The notes: a model not told the origin generated them from the letters alone. Positions 23,677 to 33,237 are shown, counted from the first letter of the stretch. The stretch is 64,000 nucleotides of DNA from UBA4660 sp034408895 (GCA_034408895.1 JAWXCI010000024.1:1-64000); one strand, 5' to 3'. Numbers and translations are program-made.

Positions 23677-25764
23677 TTACTCAAAAACAATCTTCCTCAC
23701 ATTTCTCACGCCACCCACTTCCAACCTCACAGTGTACAATCCGCGCGGCTGTTGCGCAATGCTGAAGTTGTGAGTGCCTGATGCGAGTTGTTTCTCAGCG
23801 ATAACTTCTACCAAGGCACCGATGCTGTTGTAGAGTTCAATTTTCACATCGGAAGATTTCTGCAATGAAAATTCAAGGGTTGTTGATGTGGAAGTCGGGT
23901 TGGGGAAAATCCTCAACATGGACTGTTGTGCAACAGGTTGAATGTTTGTCCAGGTTGTTCCATTGGTGTCCAATCCCGAAATGTTGATGTCATCCAGCCA
24001 GATGTTGTTGCCGCCCTTTCCTATGAACTCGAATTTGATACGGAACATTTCCGTAAGCCAGTCGGGATCGGAAAGTGCAAGTTCATTGCCTGTCCATTGT
24101 GATTGGCCGGTGGGAGCGAAGGAGAAGTTGGTAGGATTTACGGTAGGCAAATCGGTCAATCCCTTGTGCACTTTTTTCAAATACCAGTAATCGCCACAGT
24201 CTCCCGTAACGCTTATGCGCAAACGGTCATCGGTTTCGTTCTGTTTGTTGGCATACGCCCATTTGTAACTGAGATACACTTCCTGCATAGCGCTCATGTC
24301 ATACGTGGTGGAAATCATCTCATCAATATTGTCTGCAATAGTGTTGGCAGAATTGTTCAGTTTAAGCGAATTGGTTCCGCTGTATGATGCGCTGGGCGAT
24401 TGTTGCCATGTGGCATCGTTGTTCTGGTTGAACAGCGACCAGTTTTCGGCAGGCCAAACAGATTCAAACCCTTCTATGAAAGGTGCTTCATTCATTCCCG
24501 GAACTATCACTGTGATGTATTCATTCACGGTAACTGAAACCTCGTCCTCACCATTGCCTACGGTAAGCATAATGGTATAAACCCCTGGAGTATCGAAAGT
24601 GTGTGACGGATTCTGGTGCACATCGGGATCAGAACCACTTAGAGTATTTCCATCCCCGAAATTCCAGTTCCATTCAGTAACCCCGTGAAAGGAGTTGTCA
24701 TTGAATTGAATAGTTTCACCGGCACACACTGTGTTTCGATCCGATGTAAAAACTGCCGCACACAAAACGGGTTCCAACGTTCCTGAATTGATAAGGTTGG
24801 ATTGTGTCCATAGTTGGTTGCGCTGAGCGATATTGGATTGAATGGCGGTGCGCATGCGTGTGCGCTGACCTTCAGTAAACATTTTTGTGCAATAGGAATA
24901 CTCCATGTAGTTCTGCACATTGTCAATCTCATTTCCGCAGGATGCTCCATCAAGATTACAGGAACTCCATCCAATATCATCAGGGGTGTCGGCCACATTA
25001 TCGTCCGAATTGCAATTGCCGGCAGCACCGGGATTATTGTTCTGTCCCCAGCAATGAAAGAGGTTGAGCCAATGCCCCACTTCATGCGTGAGCACTCTTG
25101 ATTTTCCTACGGAACTGGTTCCGATTGAACCGACATAATCACTTTTTATCACGATGCCATCTTCTCCTGCACCGAATACCCCGTTTACCGCAGCGGGCAT
25201 ATAGGTCCATCCGGCAGCGCCTGCTGCTTCGGCACATATCCACACGTTCATGTAGCGGTTTCGCGGCCATTGTATGAGGTTTTTCACGTCATCGCTGCCA
25301 TCATAAGTGAGGTCTGAAATAAGTCGTGTGATCCCGGATGTGCAGTTGCCATCAGGATCAAGGCCTGCCAGGCGAAATTCAATCTCCACATCAGCAGCGA
25401 TGTCTATAAAAGGAGCTACCACATCTTCAATGTCTTCATTCAACTTGCGAAAATCGCGGTTGAGTATTTCCACCGCGTCCAGTATCTGCTCATCGCTTAT
25501 GTTTTCCGAACCGTTGTTATGAATTACGTGGAAGACAACTGGAACAATAAATACCTGGTCGCCCCCGCCTCTCATCTGTTCCTCTTGCAGCGTTAGTTCT
25601 TCCAGGTATCGCATTGCATCGGCAGCATCGGCCTTTGCCTGAGGATGTTTAGCAAAGAATTTCTCGGTTTGCTCCGTTTGGCCGCAGTACCGAACTTCAT
25701 GATGCTGTGCCATTCCAGTGACAGAGACAGCAATTAAGATAATTGAAAAAAATATTTTTTGCAT
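23677..25764 (-). CDS. Secreted M43-family zinc metalloprotease with PKD and T9SS sorting domain
   Basis: The protein is 695 aa from ATG 25762-25764 (MQKIFFS); an 8-codon-longer start would precede the hydrophobic leader awkwardly. Order: signal peptide to about residue 20, pro-region, catalytic domain with HEVGHWLNLFHCWG (zinc helix, about residue 220) and the downstream C-x-x-x-D loop with the Met turn (YMEYSYCTKMF). A PKD domain (WNWNFGDGNTLSG, HTFDTPGVYTIMLTV) follows, then a jelly-roll domain (FIEGFESVWPAENWSLFN, YMSAMQEVYLSYKWAY). It ends with a T9SS type A domain (RIFPNPTSTSTTLEFSL...GLYTVRLEVGG). It degrades proteins outside the cell. Confidence 0.92.
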   Translation of the reverse strand: MQKIFFSIILIAVSVTGMAQHHEVRYCGQTEQTEKFFAKHPQAKADAADAMRYLEELTLQEEQMRGGGDQVFIVPVVFHVIHNNGSENISDEQILDAVEILNRDFRKLNEDIEDVVAPFIDIAADVEIEFRLAGLDPDGNCTSGITRLISDLTYDGSDDVKNLIQWPRNRYMNVWICAEAAGAAGWTYMPAAVNGVFGAGEDGIVIKSDYVGSIGTSSVGKSRVLTHEVGHWLNLFHCWGQNNNPGAAGNCNSDDNVADTPDDIGWSSCNLDGASCGNEIDNVQNYMEYSYCTKMFTEGQRTRMRTAIQSNIAQRNQLWTQSNLINSGTLEPVLCAAVFTSDRNTVCAGETIQFNDNSFHGVTEWNWNFGDGNTLSGSDPDVHQNPSHTFDTPGVYTIMLTVGNGEDEVSVTVNEYITVIVPGMNEAPFIEGFESVWPAENWSLFNQNNDATWQQSPSASYSGTNSLKLNNSANTIADNIDEMISTTYDMSAMQEVYLSYKWAYANKQNETDDRLRISVTGDCGDYWYLKKVHKGLTDLPTVNPTNFSFAPTGQSQWTGNELALSDPDWLTEMFRIKFEFIGKGGNNIWLDDINISGLDTNGTTWTNIQPVAQQSMLRIFPNPTSTSTTLEFSLQKSSDVKIELYNSIGALVEVIAEKQLASGTHNFSIAQQPRGLYTVRLEVGGVRNVRKIVFE

Positions 25765-25927
25765 TACAGATTTTTTAAAGGAGCACAAAAGTAGGAGCCT
25801 TATCAGAGACTGGTTGTTACAGCCCTGTTATGATTGCTCCCTAATGGTATTCCTAAAATAATTGACTTCGGGGTTAGAGGAATTTGGTTTTTTGGTCCGG
25901 TCCGCAACGCATATTTTTCTGTTCATG

Positions 25928-27058
25928 TCAGGCAATATCTTGTTGGTTGAGGGCAATGAGATTTACATCGAAGGTATTTGCAATTAGGTTCATAATGGGA
26001 TCGCATTTTATTTTCATTAGAATACGGTCAGTTTGTGCCTGGTCGTAACCCATCACCAGGTAGTCGCGCAGGTGAAGGTGTTTTACTGAGTAGTAAAATC
26101 CAGTGATAGCATAAGGCCCAAACGGAATAGAAGGAATATCGAAAGTGCTTCCGGTAAGATTAAAAACAGAATTGGCGAGATAACCTTTAGGTTCATTCAT
26201 GCCTTTGAAACGGTAAAAGTATTTGGCTGCAGTGAGGCGCGAAGTGGCACGAGGGTCAGCCATGCAAATCAATCCGGCATCTGGTTTTTGTTTTTCTCCC
26301 TGGCGTTTAAGCACATCTAGATTATCGGCAGACTTGCGCCTGATTTCTTGTTGCACTTCGTCCCAGAAAGGCACTTGTGGTTCACCTCCATCCAGGCGTA
26401 TCAATCCGTGAATGGAATAGTCGAGGATACCGGCAGTTACTTTAAGGTTGAGTCGCTTGAGGTCGGGATCATGTTCGATCAAGTGTTCGAGATTTGTTTT
26501 CTGAAGGCGCGGGTGTGTGCGCAGCAGGTCAATACTTTTCACCCAATCACCTGCAAGAAATCCATCGTGTGCATACACATCGCGAAGCAGTGTACGAATG
26601 TCTGCATCGCCACTCACCATTTTTTCCACTCCATTGTATTTGTAGGTAAGTTGACGGGCAAGAATAAGTTGCTCGATTTCGATTCCAAGGCCGCTTGCAT
26701 GCAGCATCCCGCAGTTGAGCGGTGAGCCATCCTTAACACGCATCTCATAAATGTGCGAAACGTAATCTGTGTTCGAATCTTCAGTAAGGTCGCCATGACT
26801 CTGGATGTGTACGAAGTATCCTTCTTCGGAAATGTCGGCAGGAATTTCTTTCTGGTAATTGAGTATAATGTGTTTCAAATCCTGATAAACATCCTTGCTC
26901 ACAAACGAACCCGCAGCACGTATAACCTGCACCTGCACTCTTATGCCGCGCTCGAGGTATTCACTAATTTTCGAATTCACAGTATCCACCTGGAGCTGGT
27001 TGAGGTCGCGGGCATCTGCACAACCGATGAGGATGTGGAGTTGGTTTTTGTTGGACAT
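25928..27058 (-). CDS. Conserved hypothetical protein with carbonic-anhydrase-like Cys-x-Asp motif
   Basis: The protein is 376 aa from ATG 27056-27058 (MSNKNQLHILIGCADARDL). A longer frame exists upstream, but its residues look random and overlap the next gene. LIGCADARDLN, RAAGSFVS (about 55-63) and YFVHIQSHGDL (about 90) recall the zinc ligands and arrangement of beta-type carbonic anhydrases, but spacing to the usual second Cys is not found. Catalysis is therefore unproven. The C-terminal half is unlike any enzyme I know. No signal peptide. Confidence 0.6.
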   Translation of the reverse strand: MSNKNQLHILIGCADARDLNQLQVDTVNSKISEYLERGIRVQVQVIRAAGSFVSKDVYQDLKHIILNYQKEIPADISEEGYFVHIQSHGDLTEDSNTDYVSHIYEMRVKDGSPLNCGMLHASGLGIEIEQLILARQLTYKYNGVEKMVSGDADIRTLLRDVYAHDGFLAGDWVKSIDLLRTHPRLQKTNLEHLIEHDPDLKRLNLKVTAGILDYSIHGLIRLDGGEPQVPFWDEVQQEIRRKSADNLDVLKRQGEKQKPDAGLICMADPRATSRLTAAKYFYRFKGMNEPKGYLANSVFNLTGSTFDIPSIPFGPYAITGFYYSVKHLHLRDYLVMGYDQAQTDRILMKIKCDPIMNLIANTFDVNLIALNQQDIA

Positions 27059-27143
27059 GGTTAGGGATGAAATACAATTAGTCAGCGATGATAAATCAAT
27101 TGCAGTATTTATGGTCAACCATAATCCTGTACTGCACTTGCGG

Positions 27144-27794
27144 TTACATCTTGAACAATGCAAAAGCGTGCGTCCACTGATTGCGCAAAAATCCTGGAGC
27201 GCACCACAGGCTTACAAGTGGTTCTATCGCACGGGCGCTTTCCACTTTGCCGAAATCTTCGGTGTTCCATCCGAACTGGTCAAGAATTGTTTTAACATCG
27301 GCTTTTGCATCATCGCTATCTCCGCAGATAAACATGGTGGGTTTGCCCTGAGGGAAATTCGGATTCACCATAAATGCATTGCCCACACAACTGAATGCTT
27401 TGACAAAATTTGCCTGAGGCACTGCGGATTGTAGTCGCTCCATCAATGAATCATTCGGCCCAGTGAAAAGGGCCAGCACTCCGTTTACAGGAGGCTTGGA
27501 GTGGTCAATGGGATTAGTGGTGTCAATAACCGTTTTGCCTGCCAAATTTTTTTCTCCCGCAAGTTTTATTGCATCCAGTGCGGCATCACCTTTCACGGTG
27601 AGTACCAGTATTTCGCCAAACCGCGCAGCATCTTCCATGCTGCCTGTATGAGCATTTGCACCCGCAGTTGTCTTCCATTCATTCAGTTTTGATGCATCAC
27701 GCGAGCCAACCATTACTGGATATCCGTGATTCAAAAATCCTGTGGCAAGCACTTGCGCTACTTGCCCGCTTCCAATAATTCCAATTTTTTTCAT
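27144..27794 (-). CDS. NADPH-dependent F420-reductase-like oxidoreductase
   Basis: The protein is 216 aa. The Rossmann motif GIIGSGQVAQVLATGFLNHG (residues 4-23), SRDASK loop giving NADP preference, and KAFSCVGNAFM / GKPTMFICGDSDDAK follow the F420-NADP oxidoreductase / NAD-binding-protein pattern. Substrate unknown; in most Bacteroidota F420 is absent, so it probably uses another cofactor or acceptor. Its neighbour downstream reads the same way after an 85-bp gap; OsmC lies upstream. Confidence 0.8.
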   Translation of the reverse strand: MKKIGIIGSGQVAQVLATGFLNHGYPVMVGSRDASKLNEWKTTAGANAHTGSMEDAARFGEILVLTVKGDAALDAIKLAGEKNLAGKTVIDTTNPIDHSKPPVNGVLALFTGPNDSLMERLQSAVPQANFVKAFSCVGNAFMVNPNFPQGKPTMFICGDSDDAKADVKTILDQFGWNTEDFGKVESARAIEPLVSLWCAPGFLRNQWTHAFALFKM

Positions 27795-27853
27795 AGTTGA
27801 TTTTTTGTTTTTGAATTTGCTTTACTAACCTTGCGCTAATCACTGCCGCCTGC

Positions 27854-28279
27854 CTACTCCACACCTTGCGTGGCAACTATTTCAGCACTCGTTGTAATGT
27901 GTGTGTTGAGTAATTTGCTGATAGGACAGTTTGCTTTTGCATCGGCAATGCACTCATCGAATTTTTCTTTAGAGATGTCTGTTTTTACTTTCACATCAAG
28001 GTGTGATGATGTAACGGTTCCATTATCCAGTGCAATGGTGCATTTGGTTTCAATATTCTGCGGAATTGCTCCTGCGGCTTCAAGCACAAAAGCAAGTTTC
28101 ATAGAGAAACATCCTGCATGGGCAGCTGCCACCAATTCTTCAGGATTGGTTTGTGCACCATCGCCAAAGCGCGAGATGTAGTTGTAAGGTGTTGAAGTAA
28201 GTACTCCAGTTTGCGAAGTGAGTGTGCCGTTTCCTTCTTTTCCGGTTCCATTCCAGTGGGCTGTTGCGTGTCTTTTCAT
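27854..28279 (-). CDS. osmC: OsmC-family organic hydroperoxide reductase
   Basis: The protein is 141 aa. The catalytic Cys of HAGCFSMKLAF (about residue 56) and the second of NCPISKLLN (about 118-126) with the conserved NPEELVAAAHAGC approach are diagnostic. The enzyme reduces organic hydroperoxides with thiols in the cytoplasm. Complete. Probably in line with the oxidoreductase gene downstream (59 bp), both stress-related. Confidence 0.93.
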   Translation of the reverse strand: MKRHATAHWNGTGKEGNGTLTSQTGVLTSTPYNYISRFGDGAQTNPEELVAAAHAGCFSMKLAFVLEAAGAIPQNIETKCTIALDNGTVTSSHLDVKVKTDISKEKFDECIADAKANCPISKLLNTHITTSAEIVATQGVE

Positions 28280-28449
28280 TTGTTGAATTTGAGATTTGGC
28301 GTCCTGGTAGCTATCAGGATGGGGATTTGTTGATTGGGTTGATGAACGATTTGTTGAATTCGTGATTATTAATATGCTTGGTAATTTAAGTTCAATTTCG
28401 CACGTTGCGTAGTGTCTCCTTATGCTGACTGCTGACTCCTTGCTGCCGA

Positions 28450-29160
28450 CTAATTCACTTCTAGTCGAAATCCAACTCCATGAACATTCACAATTGCAAT
28501 TCCCGGATCGCCACTTAAGTACTTACGCAGTTTTGTGATGAATACATCCATGCTTCGCCCTACGAAATAACTGTCATCTCCCCAAATCATGTTGGCGATG
28601 AGTTCGCGTTCCAGCACTTGTCCCTGATGTTCGGCCATGAGTTTGAGCAGGTCGGCTTCTTTCTTTGTCAGCTTTGTACGGGCCTCACCAATTCTCAATT
28701 CATAGTTTCCTGAATCGAACTGGTATTTGCCAATAGTGAGTTTGTGTTTTTCCTTTGGATCATCCTTGAATTTCGGGTTGCGTTTAAGAATGGCGCGAAG
28801 TCGAAGAACCAATTCTTCTGTACTGAACGGCTTGGTAATGTAGTCGTCACCGCCTGCACGAAATCCTGCAATCTTGTCTTCCGACATTCCCTTTGCAGTG
28901 AGAAAAACAATGGGTACTTCCTGGTTGGTTTTTCTTATGTCCTCGGCCATTGAGAAACCATCTTTTTTTGGCATCATTACATCCAGCAGACACAAATCGT
29001 ATTGCTCTTTGTTGAATTGGTTGAGTCCCTCCTTGCCGTCTTTGCAGAGGTGAACTTTGAAACCTTCCATCTTCAAAGTGTCCTGCACCACGAAGCCGAG
29101 GTTCATATCATCTTCCACTAAAAGAATGCGCGGTTGTTTGTCGTTTGTTACTGTAGTCAT
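28450..29160 (-). CDS. OmpR-family response regulator
   Basis: The protein is 236 aa. Receiver: ILLVEDDMN, phospho-Asp in LCLLDVMMPKKDG, relay FLTAKGMSED, Lys in YITKPFSTEELV. The C-terminal winged helix (LTKKEADLLKLMAEHQGQVL, MIWGDDSYFVGRSMDVFITKLRKYL, VHGVGFRLEV) binds DNA. Its ATG overlaps the kinase stop by 4 bases, so translation is coupled. It would control envelope or stress genes; targets cannot be read. Confidence 0.95.
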   Translation of the reverse strand: MTTVTNDKQPRILLVEDDMNLGFVVQDTLKMEGFKVHLCKDGKEGLNQFNKEQYDLCLLDVMMPKKDGFSMAEDIRKTNQEVPIVFLTAKGMSEDKIAGFRAGGDDYITKPFSTEELVLRLRAILKRNPKFKDDPKEKHKLTIGKYQFDSGNYELRIGEARTKLTKKEADLLKLMAEHQGQVLERELIANMIWGDDSYFVGRSMDVFITKLRKYLSGDPGIAIVNVHGVGFRLEVN

Positions 29161-30428
29161 GTGGTTTTAAATTTGAGGGTGAAGGTGCTGCCTTTTCCGC
29201 GTTCGCTCTCAACTGTAATAGTAGCCTTGTGCGCTCGCAAAATTGTTTTCACATAGAACAATCCCAGCCCGAAACCTTTTACATTGTGAAGATTGCCAGT
29301 GGGAACTCTGTAGAATTTATCGTAAATCATTTTCGCATGATTTTTATCAATGCCGATACCATTGTCGCGAATTTTCACCAGCAAATAGTTTCCTTTGTTT
29401 TCAGTGGAGATATGTATCTCCGGTTCTTTTTCAGTGTATTTGATAGCATTGTCAATCAGGTTGTGAATCACGTTGGTGATGTGAACCACATCGCCTTCTA
29501 TGTGATGTTGGCTTGCAATAAGCAATGATGAAATGGTTCCACCTTCCTCTTCCACCCTCAATTTCATGGAATCAATATCGCGCTGGATAATTTCATGAAC
29601 GTCAATCAGTTCCTTCTTTACGTTTACTTTTTCGGGTGTGAGTGTCGCAATCTGCAAAACCTTGTCCACCTGTCCCCGCAGCCTTTCATTTTCTTTTTTT
29701 ATGATGGTTGCGTATTGCTTCAAGCGTTCTGGTTGCAAAGCAATGCCGTTGCTCAATAACACTTCCGTTGAAAGTCCGATGGTAGAAATAGGAGTTTTCA
29801 ACTCATGAGTCATGTTGTTGATGAAATCCGTTTTCACCTCCGAAAGTCTTTTTTGTTTCAGGATGATGAAAATGGAATAGCTGAAGAAAATGAATATGAG
29901 AAAAATGATGGCGGTGGTGTACATCCAGAAGTCCATCTTTTTAAGGATAATGGTGGTGCGTTCCGGAAAAAACACACTGAAGTAATGGCTGTCCTGCGAA
30001 AACTCATCGGTGGGTGCAATCGCTTCGGGCCGTTCCCTTTCACCCTCATTACTCATGTTTACACGGCCGGAGTAAACCACAGAATCGTTGAAACAATCGT
30101 AGATGCCGTATTCATAAACTTCTTCAATGCCGCGTTTCTTGAGTGCATTGTTTAGCAATGTTTCCAGCAAATACGGATGTGGAGTTTCGTTGATGTTCGC
30201 TACGAAATAGTTGCTGGCTTTTTCCACTACACCTTCCGTTCCAGCGCTGTCCTTATTCATGTCGAGAATTTGCACCACCACCGTATCCAAAGCAAACGTG
30301 ACTTGTTCATGAAACCTCTCTGCTTCGATGTTGTAGGCAGTCTTTACCCAATACACCTGGCCCGCAACAATAGCAGTGAGGGAAATCACTCCAAGCAATA
30401 CGATATAGATGATGACTCTGCGTTTCAT
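29157..30428 (-). CDS. Sensor histidine kinase
   Basis: The protein is 423 aa. Two membrane helices (about 5-25 and 168-190) bound a periplasmic sensor of roughly 140 residues. FINNMTHELKTPISTIGLS holds the phospho-His, and the HATPase domain has DNAIKYTEKEP, GIGIDKNHAKMIYDKFYR and GFGLGLFYVKTIL. It phosphorylates the response regulator encoded next. Transmembrane helix 2 joins directly to the dimerisation helix without a visible HAMP domain. Confidence 0.95.
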   Translation of the reverse strand: MKRRVIIYIVLLGVISLTAIVAGQVYWVKTAYNIEAERFHEQVTFALDTVVVQILDMNKDSAGTEGVVEKASNYFVANINETPHPYLLETLLNNALKKRGIEEVYEYGIYDCFNDSVVYSGRVNMSNEGERERPEAIAPTDEFSQDSHYFSVFFPERTTIILKKMDFWMYTTAIIFLIFIFFSYSIFIILKQKRLSEVKTDFINNMTHELKTPISTIGLSTEVLLSNGIALQPERLKQYATIIKKENERLRGQVDKVLQIATLTPEKVNVKKELIDVHEIIQRDIDSMKLRVEEEGGTISSLLIASQHHIEGDVVHITNVIHNLIDNAIKYTEKEPEIHISTENKGNYLLVKIRDNGIGIDKNHAKMIYDKFYRVPTGNLHNVKGFGLGLFYVKTILRAHKATITVESERGKGSTFTLKFKTT

Positions 30429-30536
30429 TCAGCGGGCGAATAAGCGAAGGCCTCTGAGACTCCTGAAAACACCTTAACGTTTTCTTTGGCCAAAATACGT
30501 GAGCCGGGAATGGTGAATGATGCGTTGCGTGATTGT

Positions 30537-31301
30537 TCAATAGCCAAATACCAACAAATTTCTTGCAGCCTTGAGGGAACATTTCTGGTAAGTGGAATAC
30601 GCCTCAACTGCCGCGCTGCGTATTTCTTCCGTGGTTTTTCCTTCCACCCAGTTCGCGATGGCAGCTTCCAGTGTGTAGGCTTCAGGTGCCATGAGGTGTG
30701 TGGTCCACACAAGAGGATTGGCTCCTGTTTTTTGCAAGTAAGGAGAGAAATAATTCTTGCTGTAACAGGCCAGCACTATTGCGTCTTTAGCAACAGTTGC
30801 CTTTGAATAATCTACAAGGCTCAAATCAAATTCCATCAAACCACAGTGTCCGCAGTAGGCCACGAGAGATGAGTTTCCTCCAGCTGAAATAGTTGTCCCG
30901 TTAACTGCGATGTCGCGTTTCAGTGTTCCGCCTGAGGCAAGAAAAAAATCATGGATACACTCCTTGATTTTGGCGCCATCATATGCTTCGGCAACAAGGT
31001 AAATGTTTTTTGTCTTGTGTTTGAAAGTGCATCGTTCAAGAATGTTGGCTTGCGGATTCTTCAATTGTTCGAGCATCGTCCAGTCGGCATCTTTCTTGAA
31101 AAAAGTTCGCACTCCATAGCCACATCCCCAATAAAGATTGGCATCCGGGTTTTGACCGTTGCCGATTTTCTCAGGAACGGGAACAATGCCTTGGTTTACG
31201 TTATCGCACAAGGCCACAAACACATGAATGACTTTGACGGATTGTGAGAATGCTGTTGCAGTAAGAAGCAGAAGTGCTGCAAGAACAATTTTTGAAGGCA
31301 T
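30537..31301 (-). CDS. Conserved hypothetical secreted protein
   Basis: The protein is 254 aa with signal peptide MPSKIVLAALLLLTATAFS. The mature part contains IHVFVALCDNVNQGIVPVP, YWGCGYGVRTFF, AYDGAKIKECIHDFFLASGG and AYCGHCGLMEF. These Cys-rich conserved blocks recur in a Bacteroidota family I remember only as hypothetical. No enzymatic motif is clear. It is 108 bp upstream of the histidine kinase on the same strand, and may be co-regulated. Confidence 0.65.
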   Translation of the reverse strand: MPSKIVLAALLLLTATAFSQSVKVIHVFVALCDNVNQGIVPVPEKIGNGQNPDANLYWGCGYGVRTFFKKDADWTMLEQLKNPQANILERCTFKHKTKNIYLVAEAYDGAKIKECIHDFFLASGGTLKRDIAVNGTTISAGGNSSLVAYCGHCGLMEFDLSLVDYSKATVAKDAIVLACYSKNYFSPYLQKTGANPLVWTTHLMAPEAYTLEAAIANWVEGKTTEEIRSAAVEAYSTYQKCSLKAARNLLVFGY

Positions 31302-31360
31302 GATTTAAAATTTTGTTTTCAGCGTTGGTGAACGATCGTTGCTGGAAAAAATTTCACGCA

Positions 31361-31391
31361 ACAAAAACGGGGCCTTGAAAGGACCCCGTTT
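31361..31391 (-). terminator. Rho-independent terminator of the BI-1 gene
   Basis: On the minus strand AAACGGGG...CCCCGTTT pairs over 8 bases (plus-strand 31365-31372 with 31384-31391), followed by TTTTTG. It lies just after the BI-1 stop. Confidence 0.75.
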
Positions 31392-31416
31392 CTGAAAAAG
31401 ATATTATTCAAATTCA

Positions 31417-32145
31417 TCACTCCCTCTTTCCGAAAATGCGGAGAAGGAACATAAACAGGTTGATGAAACTGATGTACAAAGTGAAGGCACCAATGAGTGC
31501 AAGTTTTGTGGCTTCCATGCTGCCGTGTTCCACTCCACTGCCTATACGTTTCAGTTGTTGTATGTGGTAAGCAATAAGACCGACAGTGAGAAAAACACCA
31601 ACACAAGCAAGGATGTAATTGGCCTGCCCGCTTGGGAAAAAGAAATAGCTGAGCAATTGAACCACGATGAGCACAATAAACCCAATTCCGAGGATCATTC
31701 CCAGCTTGGTCAAATCTGTTTTTGTTGTGTATCCCAGCAACGCAAATACCCCGAATGTGACGGCAGTGATTGCAAATACTTGTACGATGGAAGTTGAAGT
31801 ATATGCCAGAAAGATGAATGACATACTCATACCCATCACCACAGCAAATGCAATGAATACGACTGCAAGGAGGGGAGTGGATAATCGCTGAATAGCTCTT
31901 GCGAAGAAGAGTGTGAACACCAAAGGGGAAAACATTACGATGTATCCAAGCGGTGTTAGACCGGTTTCAGTTGCCAGCAATCGCAGCAAAGGCTCTGTGT
32001 GACCAAACACATAAGCCACCACGCCTGAAATAGCAAGGCCGATGCCCATATAGGTGTAAACATTAGCGAAGAATTTTCTAAGCGATGAGGTTTCGCTTGT
32101 GTAGTCAAGAATCGTGTCTTGTGATTTGTTCAGGAATTGATCCAT
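31417..32145 (-). CDS. Bax inhibitor-1/YccA family membrane protein
   Basis: The protein is 242 aa with seven membrane helices. FFANVYTYMGIGLAISG opens the domain. The conserved acidic pair near the C-terminus (FINLFMFLLRIFGKRE) and GIGFIVLIVVQLLSYFF support the TMBIM family. Bacterial members conduct Ca2+ or associate with FtsH. It lies 22 bp from folE and reads the same way. Confidence 0.92.
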   Translation of the reverse strand: MDQFLNKSQDTILDYTSETSSLRKFFANVYTYMGIGLAISGVVAYVFGHTEPLLRLLATETGLTPLGYIVMFSPLVFTLFFARAIQRLSTPLLAVVFIAFAVVMGMSMSFIFLAYTSTSIVQVFAITAVTFGVFALLGYTTKTDLTKLGMILGIGFIVLIVVQLLSYFFFPSGQANYILACVGVFLTVGLIAYHIQQLKRIGSGVEHGSMEATKLALIGAFTLYISFINLFMFLLRIFGKRE

Positions 32146-32167
32146 TGTTTTTTTTGAATTTTGATTG

Positions 32168-32770
32168 TTACATGAGTTTTGAAGATAACAAAGAAATGAA
32201 TTCTTTGCGTGTCTTGTCGTTGTTTAAAAATTCGCCTGTGAATGCAGAGGTCGTGGTAACCGAGTTTTGTTTGCTCACTCCGCGCATCTGCATGCACAAG
32301 TGTTGTGCCTCAATCACCACTGCGACTCCCAAAGGTTGCAAAGTGTCCTGTATGCAATCCCTCACCTGCTCGGTAAGGCGTTCCTGCACTTGCAACCTGC
32401 GGGCAAACACATCCACTATGCGTGGGATCTTGCTCAGCCCGACAATATGTCCATTGGGTATGTATGCGACATGCGCCTTGCCAAAAAACGGGAGCATGTG
32501 ATGTTCGCACAGGCTGTAAATTTCTATGCCTTTCACTATTACCATGTCCGTATAGTCCTCCTTGAACATAGCAGAGCGAAGAATTTCTGCTGCATCCTGC
32601 CCATAGCCTTGTGTCAGGTATTGCCATGCTTTGGCTACCCGTTCAGGTGTCCTGGCCAAGCCATCACGCGAGCCATCTTCACCTATGCCATCTATAATAT
32701 GTGTAACGGCATCAGAGATTTTTACCAATGCATTTTCCTCCTCGGGAGTGCGTATGAGTTTTAATTCCAT
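32168..32770 (-). CDS. folE: GTP cyclohydrolase I
   Basis: The protein is 200 aa. Zinc ligands in CEHHMLPFFGKAHVAYIPN, LSKIPRIVDVFARRLQVQERLTEQV, and the second metal Cys in EAQHLCMQMRGV (about residue 160) identify the type IA enzyme. It converts GTP to dihydroneopterin triphosphate, the first step of folate and of other pterins. It lies 12 bp downstream of the QueD/PTPS gene and forms an operon with it, so its product may also feed queuosine or biopterin synthesis. Confidence 0.97.
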   Translation of the reverse strand: MELKLIRTPEEENALVKISDAVTHIIDGIGEDGSRDGLARTPERVAKAWQYLTQGYGQDAAEILRSAMFKEDYTDMVIVKGIEIYSLCEHHMLPFFGKAHVAYIPNGHIVGLSKIPRIVDVFARRLQVQERLTEQVRDCIQDTLQPLGVAVVIEAQHLCMQMRGVSKQNSVTTTSAFTGEFLNNDKTRKEFISLLSSKLM

Positions 32771-32782
32771 AGTGAACCAATG

Positions 32783-33211
32783 TTAATTCCCACCGAAATA
32801 TTCTACGATGTTGTTTTCGGTTTCATAGAGTTTTATGCTATGAAGTTTACAGCCTTTTGCAAGAATATCTTTTTCAAGTTGATCCCAGATACCAATACAA
32901 ATGTTTTCGGCTGAAGCCATTTGCCCCTGCATAAAATCCACATCGAGATTAATGTTCCGGTGGTCGAGCTTTCCAGTCACTTTCTCCTCAATGAGGTCGC
33001 CCAGGTCTTTAAGATCCATGGCAAAACCTGTCTCGGGATGGGGTGTCCCCTTCACGGTAACGTACAGGTCGTAGTTATGCCCGTGCCAGTTGGGGTTAGA
33101 ACATTTACCGAATGTTTTGAGATTGGTAGCCTCATCCCACGCGGGATTCCACAGCTTGTGTGCTGCATTGAAACGCTCCCTGCGGGTGAGGTAAACTGTT
33201 TTGTCTGACAT
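32783..33211 (-). CDS. 6-pyruvoyl-tetrahydropterin / 6-carboxytetrahydropterin synthase
   Basis: The protein is 142 aa from ATG 33209-33211 (MSDKTVYL); a frame 15 codons longer has no good reason to be used. Zinc ligands in FNAAHKLW and SNPNWHGHNYDLYV, LDHRNINLD, and the C-terminal acidic SIKLYETENNIVEYF are diagnostic. The NPNxHGHNY form resembles PTPS more than QueD, so the product could be biopterin or queuosine precursor. The CTF of folE immediately downstream supplies the substrate. Start follows a likely -7 box at 33230. Confidence 0.88.
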   Translation of the reverse strand: MSDKTVYLTRRERFNAAHKLWNPAWDEATNLKTFGKCSNPNWHGHNYDLYVTVKGTPHPETGFAMDLKDLGDLIEEKVTGKLDHRNINLDVDFMQGQMASAENICIGIWDQLEKDILAKGCKLHSIKLYETENNIVEYFGGN

Positions 33212-33229
33212 CGTTTTATTTTGGGCGGA

Positions 33230-33237
33230 CGAAGATA
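33230..33237 (-). promoter_or_regulatory. Possible -7 box of the pterin operon
   Basis: The minus strand reads TATCTTCG, close to TAnnTTTG, 18 bases before the ATG. The following tccgccc resembles the TTTCGCCCG starts seen before rfbD and the MsbA-like gene. Confidence 0.4.

Noticed and set aside
30425..30712. Minus-strand frame after the secreted hypothetical gene, considered as a frameshifted continuation
   Set aside because: The secreted protein ends plausibly at 30537, and the other frame has no coherent sequence.
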